Source: Bacteroidota bacterium
Lineage (GTDB): Bacteria; Bacteroidota; Bacteroidia; Flavobacteriales; Flavobacteriaceae
Assembly (NCBI GenBank): GCA_023427845.1
Contig: JAEYZX010000098.1
Location: forward strand, 1-12,145
Reading direction: 5' to 3'
Length of the DNA stretch: 12,145 bases
The position numbers and the translations under genes are program-made. Shown piece by piece: positions 1-6,164 of the stretch; positions within the stretch are counted from its first letter, which is position 1, and the number at the start of each line of letters is the position of its first letter. The notes beneath the pieces are model-generated. The model had not been told where the DNA came from, did not search any database, and saw nothing but the letters and a program-made list of their open reading frames with translations.

Positions 1-171
1 AGGGATGGCCGGAGGCAATCCCATTCGTGAAGTATGTTGGTGGAATCAGCTTGCTTGAATTTCTTTTTTCGTCCTTTTTTAGTGGTTTTACGTACGGCCG
101 CGCAATCCCACTCACATTCGGTTGCAATATAGATTTCAACTTCTTTAATCTATTCTCTTGACAGAACCGGA
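1..171. other. Left edge, no gene assigned
   Basis: I cannot support a gene here. On the minus strand a frame is open from 149 down to the window edge, but it begins after a TAG stop at 150-152 and has no ATG, GTG or TTG near its beginning. A plus-strand frame is open from 3 to a TGA at 159-161 and is suspiciously rich in phenylalanine, as expected for the complement of an A-rich strand. The only structure seen is a hairpin at 2-22 (GGGAT pairing with ATCCC, with an inner GCC/GGC stem and one mismatch) and an imperfect second copy of its GGCCG...GCAATCCCA core at 96-110. The stretch could be the end of a gene outside the window or a fragment of a dispersed repeat. Confidence 0.3.
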
Positions 172-792
172 TTAATTTAGTGTTGGATCCTTTGGCTTAA
201 ATAGTGGAATCAGTGATTCACCTGAAAATACCATGATTTGCAATACGATTAAAATGATGATGATAATTGCAAAAGCAAATTGAGATGATGCCTTAATCGT
301 GGCATATTGTGCTTCCACCTGTTTCATTATCAGTTTCGATTCGTTCAATTGAATATTCGAAAGCCGGTCCAATGATGATAGAATTTGTGAGGTAAAAACC
401 AAAGCTGCGGTGCTATCGAGCAATACTGTTTGCTCAAACCCATTTATTTGAGCAATCAATTCATCGGCGGTCGACTTTTCGTTTTTCGTCAGTCTGGTTT
501 TGATGAATGTATCGTAGGTATTATTGATACTCCCGGTCAGTGTTTTAATGTTGTTTGTCTTCTGGTCAGCGTCATCCCCATTTAAAATCTCTCGAATTTG
601 ATAAATGTCGCGGGTCATTTTTAGTATGTATTCTTCAACAAGTAAACGGTCCTCATACATTGTTGATATCGAATTCTTAACATTTTCAGTATGTAATCGG
701 TCGAGATAATTACTTAATAGCACCAAGAGGCATAATGCCAGTAAAACAATTGAAGCGCCGAACTTATTTTTAATGCTGTAGGTCCATTTCAT
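172..792 (-). CDS. Four-helix-bundle chemoreceptor-like membrane protein
   Basis: This 206-residue protein has a short cytoplasmic N-terminus, a first membrane helix at about residues 12-29, a helical external region (about 30-168) rich in charged and polar heptad-like segments, and a second, very hydrophobic helix at about 169-190 (an AFAIIIIILIVLQIMVF run). A ~16-residue tail follows. The layout matches the four-helix-bundle ligand-binding module of methyl-accepting chemotaxis proteins (4HB_MCP). Unlike a true chemoreceptor it has no HAMP domain and no signalling hairpin, so any output must go through a partner or through the membrane segment. Flavobacteria, which mostly lack flagellar chemotaxis, do carry stand-alone proteins of this kind, and their role is unknown. 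It is divergent from the peptidase gene at 973. A weak TAACTTTA box at 830-837 (minus strand) could be its promoter. No terminator is visible downstream. Confidence 0.75.
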   Translation of the reverse strand: MKWTYSIKNKFGASIVLLALCLLVLLSNYLDRLHTENVKNSISTMYEDRLLVEEYILKMTRDIYQIREILNGDDADQKTNNIKTLTGSINNTYDTFIKTRLTKNEKSTADELIAQINGFEQTVLLDSTAALVFTSQILSSLDRLSNIQLNESKLIMKQVEAQYATIKASSQFAFAIIIIILIVLQIMVFSGESLIPLFKPKDPTLN

Positions 793-920
793 AAACTTGC
801 AGGTTTCCGTTTGCCAACGACAATTTACGTAAAGTTAACGGCAATCGACCAGAAAGCGGTAGGCTTAAAGCGGAAAGTTATTCGTAATTGGGTTTGTCGT
901 CGTTTATCAATCCATTAATG

Positions 921-951
921 TTTGCATGTATGAATAATTAGCCTATATTAC
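921..951 (+). promoter_or_regulatory. Candidate promoter of the zinc peptidase gene
   Basis: A TTTG at 921-924 lies 19 bases before TATATTAC at 944-951. This resembles the Bacteroidetes sigma-A promoter (TTTG near -33 and TAnnTTTG near -7), although the last two bases of the -7 box do not match. Transcription would begin near 957, giving a leader of about 15 bases. The call rests on spacing and partial consensus only. Confidence 0.4.
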
Positions 952-972
952 GGCAACCTCCCAAGCTACCTT

Positions 973-1791
973 ATGATTGATTTTCTAATTACGGTTATCG
1001 GTTATCTGATTTGGATATTAATCGGCGTATACTTTTCGTGGTTTATTGTAGCCCGCATACTGGAACCAATCTACATCATGATTTTTAACCGGCCGCTGTA
1101 CTTATACTTCTATCCGGTTTTAAAAAAAGCTTCCGATGCTCAACGAAAAATCCTAAACGACAATGTTCCTTTTTACCGTCGGTTGTCGCCTCGGCGCAAG
1201 AAATTTTTCGAACATCGCATAGTGGATTTTATAGAAAGCTATGCGTATTATGGGAAAAACGGACTTATACTCACCGATGAAATTTATGTGATGGTCGCAT
1301 CGGCATATGTGATGCTGACATTCGGAATGCGAAATTTTAAAACCGACGTATTTAATAAAATCATCATTTATCCCGATTCCTATCATTCGACGATCAATGA
1401 TGTATTGCACAACGGTGAGTTTAACCCAATGCTAAAAGCAGTTGTTTTCTCGTGGAAACATTTCCGTGAGGGATTTCAAGTGGGAAGCGACAATCTTAAT
1501 CTCGGGATCCATGAATTCGCGCATGTGCTGCATTTTCACGGCTTTAAGAAGAACGACCGCAGTGCCGAGATTTTTGCAGATGAATATGTCAAACTCATGA
1601 AAGAGGTAAAACATCCTGCAAACGCTCAACGTCTTATCGATTCCGATTATTTCCGAATTTATGCCTACACCAATGAGTATGAATTCCTGGCGGTGATCCT
1701 TGAGCACTTTTTTGAAACGCCTCGTGACTTTGAGAAGGAGTTCCCCAGGCTTTTTAAAAATGTCAAACGGATGATTAATTATCAGTCGTAA
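973..1791 (+). CDS. Membrane-anchored MtfA-family zinc metallopeptidase
   Basis: The 272-residue product has one hydrophobic N-terminal segment (about residues 4-28) and then a soluble domain with the zinc-binding motif HEFAH at 180-184. About 50 residues later comes the segment NEYEFLAVILEHFFETP (234-250). In the MtfA family (peptidase M90) the two histidines and a downstream glutamate bind zinc. Here these would be H180, H184 and probably E237, with E181 as the catalytic base. E. coli MtfA binds and inactivates the glucose-PTS repressor Mlc. Bacteroidetes generally lack that PTS circuit, so the substrate is unknown here. The membrane anchor is an addition compared with soluble E. coli MtfA and points to membrane-localised proteolysis. 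The ATG at 973 is chosen because it gives the complete anchor and lies just behind a promoter-like element. It is divergent from the 4HB protein and 71 bases ahead of the first T9SS gene. Confidence 0.88.
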   Translation: MIDFLITVIGYLIWILIGVYFSWFIVARILEPIYIMIFNRPLYLYFYPVLKKASDAQRKILNDNVPFYRRLSPRRKKFFEHRIVDFIESYAYYGKNGLILTDEIYVMVASAYVMLTFGMRNFKTDVFNKIIIYPDSYHSTINDVLHNGEFNPMLKAVVFSWKHFREGFQVGSDNLNLGIHEFAHVLHFHGFKKNDRSAEIFADEYVKLMKEVKHPANAQRLIDSDYFRIYAYTNEYEFLAVILEHFFETPRDFEKEFPRLFKNVKRMINYQS

Positions 1792-1862
1792 GTTAACTAT
1801 ATACTAATATTCCGATAGGCATGATTTTAAAGCGTAACTTAGGGTAAATCAACTTTAACGTT

Positions 1863-2750
1863 ATGAAAAAACTTTACACCCTTGCTCTGGCGTTCGCCGC
1901 CATTTTATTTTCAGCTACTGCAATTTCGCAGCCGGTTCCGGTTTATGCCACTTCACAAACCGGTACAAGCGGTGCCGAAATCACTTCCACTGCCAATGGT
2001 CCTGCAACCTATATGGGCGACCAAATTGTGTTGGCAGGAACTGAACGAATACTTGATAATATTGTTGTCCGCGTTTTTAACCTTGCCAGCGATGCGCCGT
2101 TTACGCTCACGATGCGGCTGTACACCGATTGTATGAGCACGGCTGCGGGCTGTGATTCTGGACCTGGTACGATGATTGCCGGGTCTGAAGTTGTGGTTCC
2201 GGTAACACCAAGTGTCGGAATTGGTACTATTTTTACGGTCACGATTCCTTTTAACGGTTTGGATATTTATTCTGAGTCCGATAACAGCATTGCCGTAATG
2301 ATGAATGCCAGCCGTAATGATGTCTTTTGGGTACTTAACGAGACCGTTGTTACCGGTTCGACTCCTGCGGGCGAAGGGGATGCGAGTGCCGTAATCAGAT
2401 GTGCAAGCGTGGTGGCGGCCAATAACGGTTGTACACGAGCTTTTACAAATGCGATAAATAATTTTTCGATGATTGTCAATGCCAACGTAGATCTTGGTCT
2501 GGAAGATCCGGCAATCTCAAGTTCGGTAATATTATATCCAAATCCATCTGACGGTCTTGTCAATATTTCTTTACCGAGCGGAATCCGTAAAGTAAGCGTG
2601 ATGGATATGACAGGACGAATATTACGAGAAACACTTTACGACCACGAAACCGATATAAAAATGAATTTAACTTCCTTTTCATCAGGAAATTATAATCTAA
2701 AAGTGGAATCTGCCGACGGCACTGTCATTAAAAAATATTTAAAATTGTAA
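1863..2750 (+). CDS. T9SS type A sorting domain-containing secreted protein
   Basis: The 295-residue product starts with a Sec signal peptide (about residues 1-22, ending near SATAISQ) and ends with a type A sorting domain from about 222. That domain opens with the typical YPNPSDG motif (225-231), has the mid-domain DMTGR (248-252), and ends in SGNYNLKV and KKYLKL. This domain directs export through the type IX secretion system and attachment or release at the cell surface. The middle (about 28-210) is beta-rich and lacks a recognised catalytic motif. It has four cysteines (C90, C97, C180, C190) that could form two disulphides. It looks like a jelly-roll or choice-of-anchor type binding domain, but I cannot name the family. 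A terminator follows immediately. The 71-base gap upstream contains only a weak TAACTTAG promoter-like box (1835-1842), so co-transcription with the peptidase is possible. Confidence 0.85.
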   Translation: MKKLYTLALAFAAILFSATAISQPVPVYATSQTGTSGAEITSTANGPATYMGDQIVLAGTERILDNIVVRVFNLASDAPFTLTMRLYTDCMSTAAGCDSGPGTMIAGSEVVVPVTPSVGIGTIFTVTIPFNGLDIYSESDNSIAVMMNASRNDVFWVLNETVVTGSTPAGEGDASAVIRCASVVAANNGCTRAFTNAINNFSMIVNANVDLGLEDPAISSSVILYPNPSDGLVNISLPSGIRKVSVMDMTGRILRETLYDHETDIKMNLTSFSSGNYNLKVESADGTVIKKYLKL

Positions 2751-2770
2751 GGATATCCGTTCAAAAATTT

Positions 2771-2797
2771 AAGCCGGCATCAATAGCCGGTTTTTTT
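2771..2797 (+). terminator. Rho-independent terminator of the first T9SS gene
   Basis: CCGGC (2774-2778) pairs with GCCGG (2786-2790) around a 7-base loop. The stem extends by a G-T wobble and A-T pairs and is followed by a seven-T run at 2791-2797. It starts about 20 bases after the stop codon at 2748-2750. Confidence 0.85.
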
Positions 2798-2894
2798 ATT
2801 GAAGTTTATCAACAATGAATGTGAAACATATTAACAACAGCTCTACTATATTATGATTTATTTATAGCTTTACTTAAACTTTAAACATCAAATC

Positions 2895-3959
2895 ATGAAA
2901 CGAACTTTACTTTTAGCAGTAGCGTTGTTTACTGCACAATTAACGTTGGGGCAGGTTGCCTTTACCGAAAGTTTTTCAACCCATACCATCGGAAACGTGG
3001 GTACCGATCTTACCGGTACGGTTCCCGGGCAGGGATTTTGGCTGACTTCAGCAACAAACGGCGCCGAACCTACTACCACGACAAATGCTGATAATAGCAA
3101 TTTCCAGATTGTGGATGCCGGCCCTGAACAGGGAAATGCACTGCAACTCACCGGTCCGAATGGCGACAAGGGTAATAAGATTATGACGCAGGCAGGTTTA
3201 CCTGCTTTTTGGGCAGCAAGAACGCCGGGAAATAATATTCTTGAGATTGAATACGATTTTTATACCGGAGGTCCTACGACAAGCCTGAATAACATGCGGA
3301 TGGTAATATTCGACGAAACAGGCACAAAAATGCTGGGAGGTTTTTCGTTTGCGATGGGTACCAAGGTACTTAGCGGACTCTCATATTACGATGCTACCGC
3401 ACAGCCGGGTGGTGTGGTAGGAAACTATTTGTTTTACTTAGGTGGTGGAAGCAATAATCTTGTATTGCCTCAAAATACTTGGGTACGAATCGGCGTAAGC
3501 TACAATTATACCACTGGACAAGTATTGTGGAAAGGCCCGGGATTTAACGGTAATGTTCCGGGAGCGGCGCCTATGCATAATCCAAATGTTGCAAACATCA
3601 TGGCTACATCAGGTACGACCAGTTTGGCAACTAATGCTGCTGCCGCGACCGCAATGTTCGATAATATTGTTGTTCGTGCATCAGCTACCGATAGTTTGCT
3701 TGGCGTTGATACTGTTGGTGCTCCTGTAGCGGCAGTAACTATTTTCCCGAATCCGGCAAATGATGTGTTGCATATTGCCAATGCGGTTTCACTTCGATCT
3801 TTAGAAATTGTTGATTTACATGGCCGGGTGGTCAAATCACATCAATATAATGGGGTTACAGATACAACTGTCGATGTTTCGGAGTTGGCGTCGGGAATTT
3901 ATATCGTCAATCTCGCAAATGACAGCGGCAGTCAGAGCCACAAAATAATCAAAAAGTAA
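2895..3959 (+). CDS. T9SS type A sorting domain-containing protein, LamG-like body
   Basis: This 354-residue secreted protein has a signal peptide at about residues 1-19 (ending TLGQ) and a C-terminal type A sorting domain from about 275. The domain carries FPNPAND (284-290), DLHGR (307-311) and ASGIYIVNL (332-340) and ends in IIKK. The body (about 20-265) has beta-strand patterns typical of a concanavalin or LamG-like sandwich: an opening FTESFSTHTIG, the strand ILEIEYDFYTGG (115-126), NTWVRIGVSYNYTTGQVLW (194-212) and a closing FDNIVVRAS (255-263). Such domains often bind carbohydrate or extracellular matrix. No catalytic residues are evident and no cysteine is present. It has its own terminator on each side, so it is probably transcribed alone. 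A TAGCTTTA box at 2865-2872 is a weak promoter candidate. Confidence is high for secretion and sorting, lower for the fold. Confidence 0.87.
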   Translation: MKRTLLLAVALFTAQLTLGQVAFTESFSTHTIGNVGTDLTGTVPGQGFWLTSATNGAEPTTTTNADNSNFQIVDAGPEQGNALQLTGPNGDKGNKIMTQAGLPAFWAARTPGNNILEIEYDFYTGGPTTSLNNMRMVIFDETGTKMLGGFSFAMGTKVLSGLSYYDATAQPGGVVGNYLFYLGGGSNNLVLPQNTWVRIGVSYNYTTGQVLWKGPGFNGNVPGAAPMHNPNVANIMATSGTTSLATNAAAATAMFDNIVVRASATDSLLGVDTVGAPVAAVTIFPNPANDVLHIANAVSLRSLEIVDLHGRVVKSHQYNGVTDTTVDVSELASGIYIVNLANDSGSQSHKIIKK

Positions 3960-3975
3960 GATTCTGATTATAAAG

Positions 3976-4004
3976 AAAAGCCTCTCATCTGAGAGGTTTT
4001 TTTT
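3976..4004. terminator. Bidirectional terminator between convergent genes
   Basis: CCTCTC (3981-3986) pairs with GAGAGG (3991-3996) around an ATCT loop. The plus side is followed by an eight-T run at 3997-4004. The A-rich bases before the stem give a shorter, interrupted T-run on the minus strand. It ends transcription of the second T9SS gene and probably also rpe. Its plus-strand T-run overlaps the rpe stop codon (4003-4005). Confidence 0.85.
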
Positions 4005-4662
4005 ATTTCAGCATCTTTTTTAATTCGGCAATTGTCTGTGTGGGATTGGATGCGCGGAATACAAAATTCCCGGCCACCAAAACATCAGCGCCTGCATCCA
4101 CAAGTCTTTGCGCATTTTTATCGGTTACGCCGCCGTCTATCTCAATCAGTGTCGATGCGTTATTATAGGTAATGATTTCCTTCAGTTGCGCGATTTTCTT
4201 ATATGTATTTTCAATGAATGACTGTCCGCCAAACCCCGGATTCACACTCATCAAACAAACCAGATCGATATCGTTTATGACATCTTCGAGCAAATTGACA
4301 TTTGTATGCGGATTCACAGCTACGCCGGCTTTCATGCCTTCTGATTTTATCGCTTGTAGTGTACGGTGAAGATGGTTGCATGCCTCTATATGCACGGTCA
4401 GGTTGTTTGCCCCAAGCTCGGCGAAGGTTTTGACGTAGCGGTCGGGATCGACAATCATCAGATGGACATCGATCGTTTTCCTGGCATGTTTCGCAATTGA
4501 TTCAAGCACGGGCATGCCAAATGAGATATTTGGAACAAAAACACCGTCCATGATGTCGATATGGAACCAATCGGCTTCGCTGTTGTTTACCATTTCGATA
4601 TCGCGTTGAAGATTTGCAAAATCGGCGGCAAGGATTGATGGTGCGATGAGGGTCTGTTTCAT
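4003..4662 (-). CDS. rpe: Ribulose-phosphate 3-epimerase
   Basis: The 219-residue TIM-barrel enzyme interconverts D-ribulose 5-phosphate and D-xylulose 5-phosphate in the non-oxidative pentose phosphate pathway. Family landmarks are all present: APSILAADF (7-15, S9), HIDIMDG (34-40) with H34 and D36 as metal or catalytic residues, DVHLMI with H67, SVNPGFGGQ (139-147) binding phosphate, and EIDGGV with the catalytic D176. The AGNFVF segment (197-202) replaces the more common AGS with AGN. The frame stays open upstream to an ATG at 4794, but that would add 44 residues of low-complexity sequence with no family match. The start at 4662 gives the standard length. A promoter box (4733-4740) also lies inside the longer version, so I choose 4662. 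The bases just before this ATG are pyrimidine-rich with no Shine-Dalgarno sequence. Confidence 0.96.
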   Translation of the reverse strand: MKQTLIAPSILAADFANLQRDIEMVNNSEADWFHIDIMDGVFVPNISFGMPVLESIAKHARKTIDVHLMIVDPDRYVKTFAELGANNLTVHIEACNHLHRTLQAIKSEGMKAGVAVNPHTNVNLLEDVINDIDLVCLMSVNPGFGGQSFIENTYKKIAQLKEIITYNNASTLIEIDGGVTDKNAQRLVDAGADVLVAGNFVFRASNPTQTIAELKKMLK

Positions 4663-4668
4663 TTTGGA

Positions 4669-4724
4669 GGGATAAGGGATAAGGGAAGAGGGATTAGGAA
4701 ATAGGATATAGGGTTTAGGGTTTG
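4669..4724. repeat. Eight-unit heptanucleotide tandem repeat (GGGATAA-like)
   Basis: On the plus strand, G-runs begin at 4669, 4676, 4683, 4690, 4697, 4704, 4711 and 4718, exactly every seven bases. The units are GGGATAA, GGGATAA, GGGAAGA, GGGATTA, GGAAATA, GGATATA, GGGTTTA and GGGTTTG. The first four have three Gs each with 4-base spacers, which fits a canonical G-quadruplex motif on the rpe template strand. In the rpe mRNA the array would appear as CCC-containing heptamers filling almost the whole 5' leader and ending a few bases before the start codon. Confidence 0.85.
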
Positions 4725-4732
4725 CTGTTTTG

Positions 4733-4740
4733 CAAAGATA
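4733..4740 (-). promoter_or_regulatory. Probable rpe promoter (-7 box)
   Basis: The minus strand reads TATCTTTG here, an exact match to the Bacteroidetes -7 consensus TAnnTTTG. No clear TTTG is seen 19 bases upstream. Transcription would begin near 4726, producing a leader of about 64 bases that consists almost entirely of the heptamer repeat. Confidence 0.6.
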
Positions 4741-4834
4741 GTGATTTCTAAAATTTGATTTTGGATGGGAAGTCTTGAGTTCCGATTTTTTCAATCAGGA
4801 GCGAACCCTGTCGCGGGCAGAAGACAACGCCAAA

Positions 4835-4871
4835 GCTTAGAAAGTCAAACTACAAGTTTGCGACTTTAAGC
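4835..4871. repeat. 37-base imperfect palindrome
   Basis: A 16-base left arm beginning GCTTAG (4835-4850) is nearly the reverse complement of the right arm ending TTTAAGC (4856-4871), around a TACAA loop. Small offsets in each arm would give bulges. There is no T-run, so it is not an obvious terminator. It lies upstream of the rpe promoter and next to the repeat array, and it could be a REP-like dispersed palindrome. Confidence 0.6.
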
Positions 4872-4899
4872 CTTTAATTTTTGTGAGCAAAAAAAAACA

Positions 4900-5093
4900 C
4901 CGGATACCCGAGCGCTTGCGCGAACTGACCAGTTGAAATTAAAAGGAGGAAGCCCGGTGGGTTTCAGGTATAAAAAAACTCCGGATACTCGAGCGCTTGC
5001 GCGAACTGACCATTTGAAATTAAAAGGAGGAAGCCCGGTGGGCTTCAGGTATAAAAAAAACTCTGGATACCCGAGCGCTTGCGCGAACTGACC
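4900..5093. repeat. Three-copy ~81-base tandem repeat with terminator-like stems
   Basis: Copies start at 4900 (81 bases), 4981 (82 bases) and 5063 (31 bases, truncated). The first two differ by three substitutions and one extra A in an A-run. Each begins CCGGATAC (CTGGATAC in the third), passes through a GCGCTTGCGC palindrome, and the full copies contain an AAGCCC-GGT-GGGCTT type hairpin and end in an A-run. The array is bracketed by direct repeats of TTTTTGTGAGC plus nine As (4878-4897 and 5099-5118). In copy 3, AAAAAACTCTGG (5055-5066) pairs with CCGGAGTTTTTT (5092-5103), a 12-base stem with one wobble. On the minus strand this is a terminator-like hairpin downstream of rpoD. The minus-strand frame through the array changes phase between copies because of the 81/82 spacing, which argues against coding. 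Confidence 0.85.
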
Positions 5094-5109
5094 GGAGTTT
5101 TTTGTGAGC

Positions 5110-5140
5110 AAAAAAAAACTCCGGTAATCAGCCGGAGTTT
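5110..5140 (-). terminator. rpoD terminator
   Basis: On the minus strand AAACTCCGG pairs with CCGGAGTTT (plus coordinates 5132-5140 and 5116-5124) around a 7-base loop, followed by a run of nine Ts (the A-run 5110-5118). It lies about 75 bases after the rpoD stop codon. The plus strand has only TTTC after the stem, so it works mainly for rpoD. Confidence 0.85.
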
Positions 5141-5160
5141 CAATCATCAATCAAAAAACG

Positions 5161-5208
5161 AACAGTTAATCAGACTGTTGTTGCGGTATAGCCGGAAATC
5201 CGGCTTAT
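5161..5208. other. Two hairpins in the rpoD 3' region
   Basis: AACAGT (5161-5166) pairs with ACTGTT (5174-5179) around the plus-strand loop TAATCAG. AGCCGG (5190-5195) pairs with CCGGCT (5200-5205) around AAAT. Neither has a T-run. Both lie between the rpoD stop codon and its terminator, so they would be in the mRNA 3' end and could affect its stability. Confidence 0.55.
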
Positions 5209-5212
5209 GGTA

Positions 5213-6076
5213 TTAACCCAAATACGTTTTTAAAATTTTACTTCTTGATGTATGTTTTAATCGTCGGATTGCTTTTTCCTTGATTTGACGAACACGCTCA
5301 CGAGTTAAATCAAAAGTCTCGCCAATTTCTTCAAGCGTCATCGGATGTTGATCGCCCAAACCGAAATAAAGTCTTACGACATCGGCTTCACGCGGAGTCA
5401 ACGTCTCCAAAGATCGCTCGATTTCCGTACGTAAAGATTCGTGAATCAGTTCGCGATCCGGATTTGGGGACTCACCAGAACGAAGTACATCGTAAAGGTT
5501 TGAATCTTCTCCTTCAACCAGAGGCGCATCCATTGAAAGGTGCCGGCCTGAGTTTTTCATGCTTTCCTTAACGTCGTTAACGGTCATGTCAAGTTCTTTG
5601 GCAATTTCCTCGGCGGAAGGTGGGCGCTCGTTTGATTGCTCAAGCAAGGCGTACATTTTGTTGATTTTATTGATCGATCCAATCTTGTTCAACGGAAGGC
5701 GAACGATACGGGATTGTTCTGCCAATGCCTGAAGAATCGACTGACGGATCCACCAAACGGCATAAGAAATGAATTTAAAACCACGGGTTTCATCAAAACG
5801 CTGTGCTGCTTTTATAAGGCCAAGGTTTCCTTCGTTGATCAAATCGGGAAGTGTAAGCCCTTGATTCTGGTATTGTTTAGCAACGGAAACCACAAAACGC
5901 AAATTCGCTTTAGTTAGTTTTTCTAAGGCTTTCTGATCTCCGGCTTTGATTTTTTGTGCTAATTCTACCTCTTCGTCGGCAGTGATAAGGTCAACTTTTC
6001 CAATTTCCTGTAAATACTTGTCTAAGGATGCGGTTTCACGGTTGGTAACCTGCTTAGTAATCTTAAGTTGTCTCAT
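5213..6076 (-). CDS. rpoD: RNA polymerase primary sigma factor (RpoD/SigA)
   Basis: The 287-residue protein is the short primary sigma factor of Bacteroidetes, lacking the long acidic region 1.1 and non-conserved insert of E. coli sigma-70. Region 1.2 covers about residues 15-48 (SLDKYLQEIGKVDLIT). Region 2 covers about 52-122, with NLRFVVSVAKQY, LPDLINEGNLGL and the -10-binding helix FKFISYAVWWIRQSI (100-114). Region 3 covers about 128-205 and region 4 about 218-275. The helix-turn-helix MTLEEIGETF...TRERVRQIKEKA (246-269) would read the -33 element. It directs core polymerase to housekeeping promoters, presumably the TTTG/TAnnTTTG type seen in this window. It is complete and has its own terminator. 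It lies 73 bases after the end of the DUF4249/receptor operon on the same strand and upstream of rpe, with which it does not appear to be co-transcribed. Confidence 0.97.
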   Translation of the reverse strand: MRQLKITKQVTNRETASLDKYLQEIGKVDLITADEEVELAQKIKAGDQKALEKLTKANLRFVVSVAKQYQNQGLTLPDLINEGNLGLIKAAQRFDETRGFKFISYAVWWIRQSILQALAEQSRIVRLPLNKIGSINKINKMYALLEQSNERPPSAEEIAKELDMTVNDVKESMKNSGRHLSMDAPLVEGEDSNLYDVLRSGESPNPDRELIHESLRTEIERSLETLTPREADVVRLYFGLGDQHPMTLEEIGETFDLTRERVRQIKEKAIRRLKHTSRSKILKTYLG

Positions 6077-6128
6077 ATTGGGGATATACGGTTTAGAAGT
6101 GTACCATCATTGTACGGCTGCCCACACG

Positions 6129-6164
6129 CAAAAGTTACAAAATAAAAAATTATTTTACTTCAAA
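6129..6164 (-). promoter_or_regulatory. Candidate rpoD promoter
   Basis: On the minus strand a TTTG (plus 6161-6164) is followed after 23 bases by TAACTTTTG (plus 6129-6137). The second box is the TAnnTTTG consensus with one extra T, and the spacing is longer than the usual 19 or so. The upstream box lies within the last codons of the 573-residue protein. Transcription would begin near 6122. Read-through from the upstream operon is an alternative, since no terminator is visible in the 73-base gap. Confidence 0.35.

Noticed and set aside
2053..3678. Similar DNIVVR-coding stretch in both T9SS genes, suggesting duplication
   Set aside because: The motif is near the N-terminus in one protein and near the end of the body in the other, and the surrounding sequence is unrelated. 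It is a common beta-strand pattern.
4663..4794. Extended rpe start at 4794
   Set aside because: The additional 44 residues are translated from the heptamer repeat and promoter region and have no match to the epimerase fold. The start at 4662 gives the normal family length.
4945..4950. AGGAGG ribosome-binding-like sequences inside the repeat units (also in copy 2)
   Set aside because: No start codon with a sustained reading frame follows on the plus strand, and genes in this window do not appear to use strong Shine-Dalgarno sequences.
4878..5118. CRISPR array
   Set aside because: The repeats are directly adjacent ~81-base units with no spacers and no cas genes nearby.
4866..5150. A 94-residue minus-strand frame with a repeated peptide (KPTGLPPFNF...WSVRASARVSGVF)
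   Set aside because: It runs exactly through the DNA tandem repeat, the phase shifts between copies (81 versus 82 bases), it crosses terminator stems and it lacks a plausible start region. The peptide repeat is a by-product of the DNA repeat.
6101..6117. GTAC...GTAC inverted motif upstream of rpoD as an operator
   Set aside because: GTAC is self-complementary and only four bases long on each side, so the symmetry is easily expected by chance.
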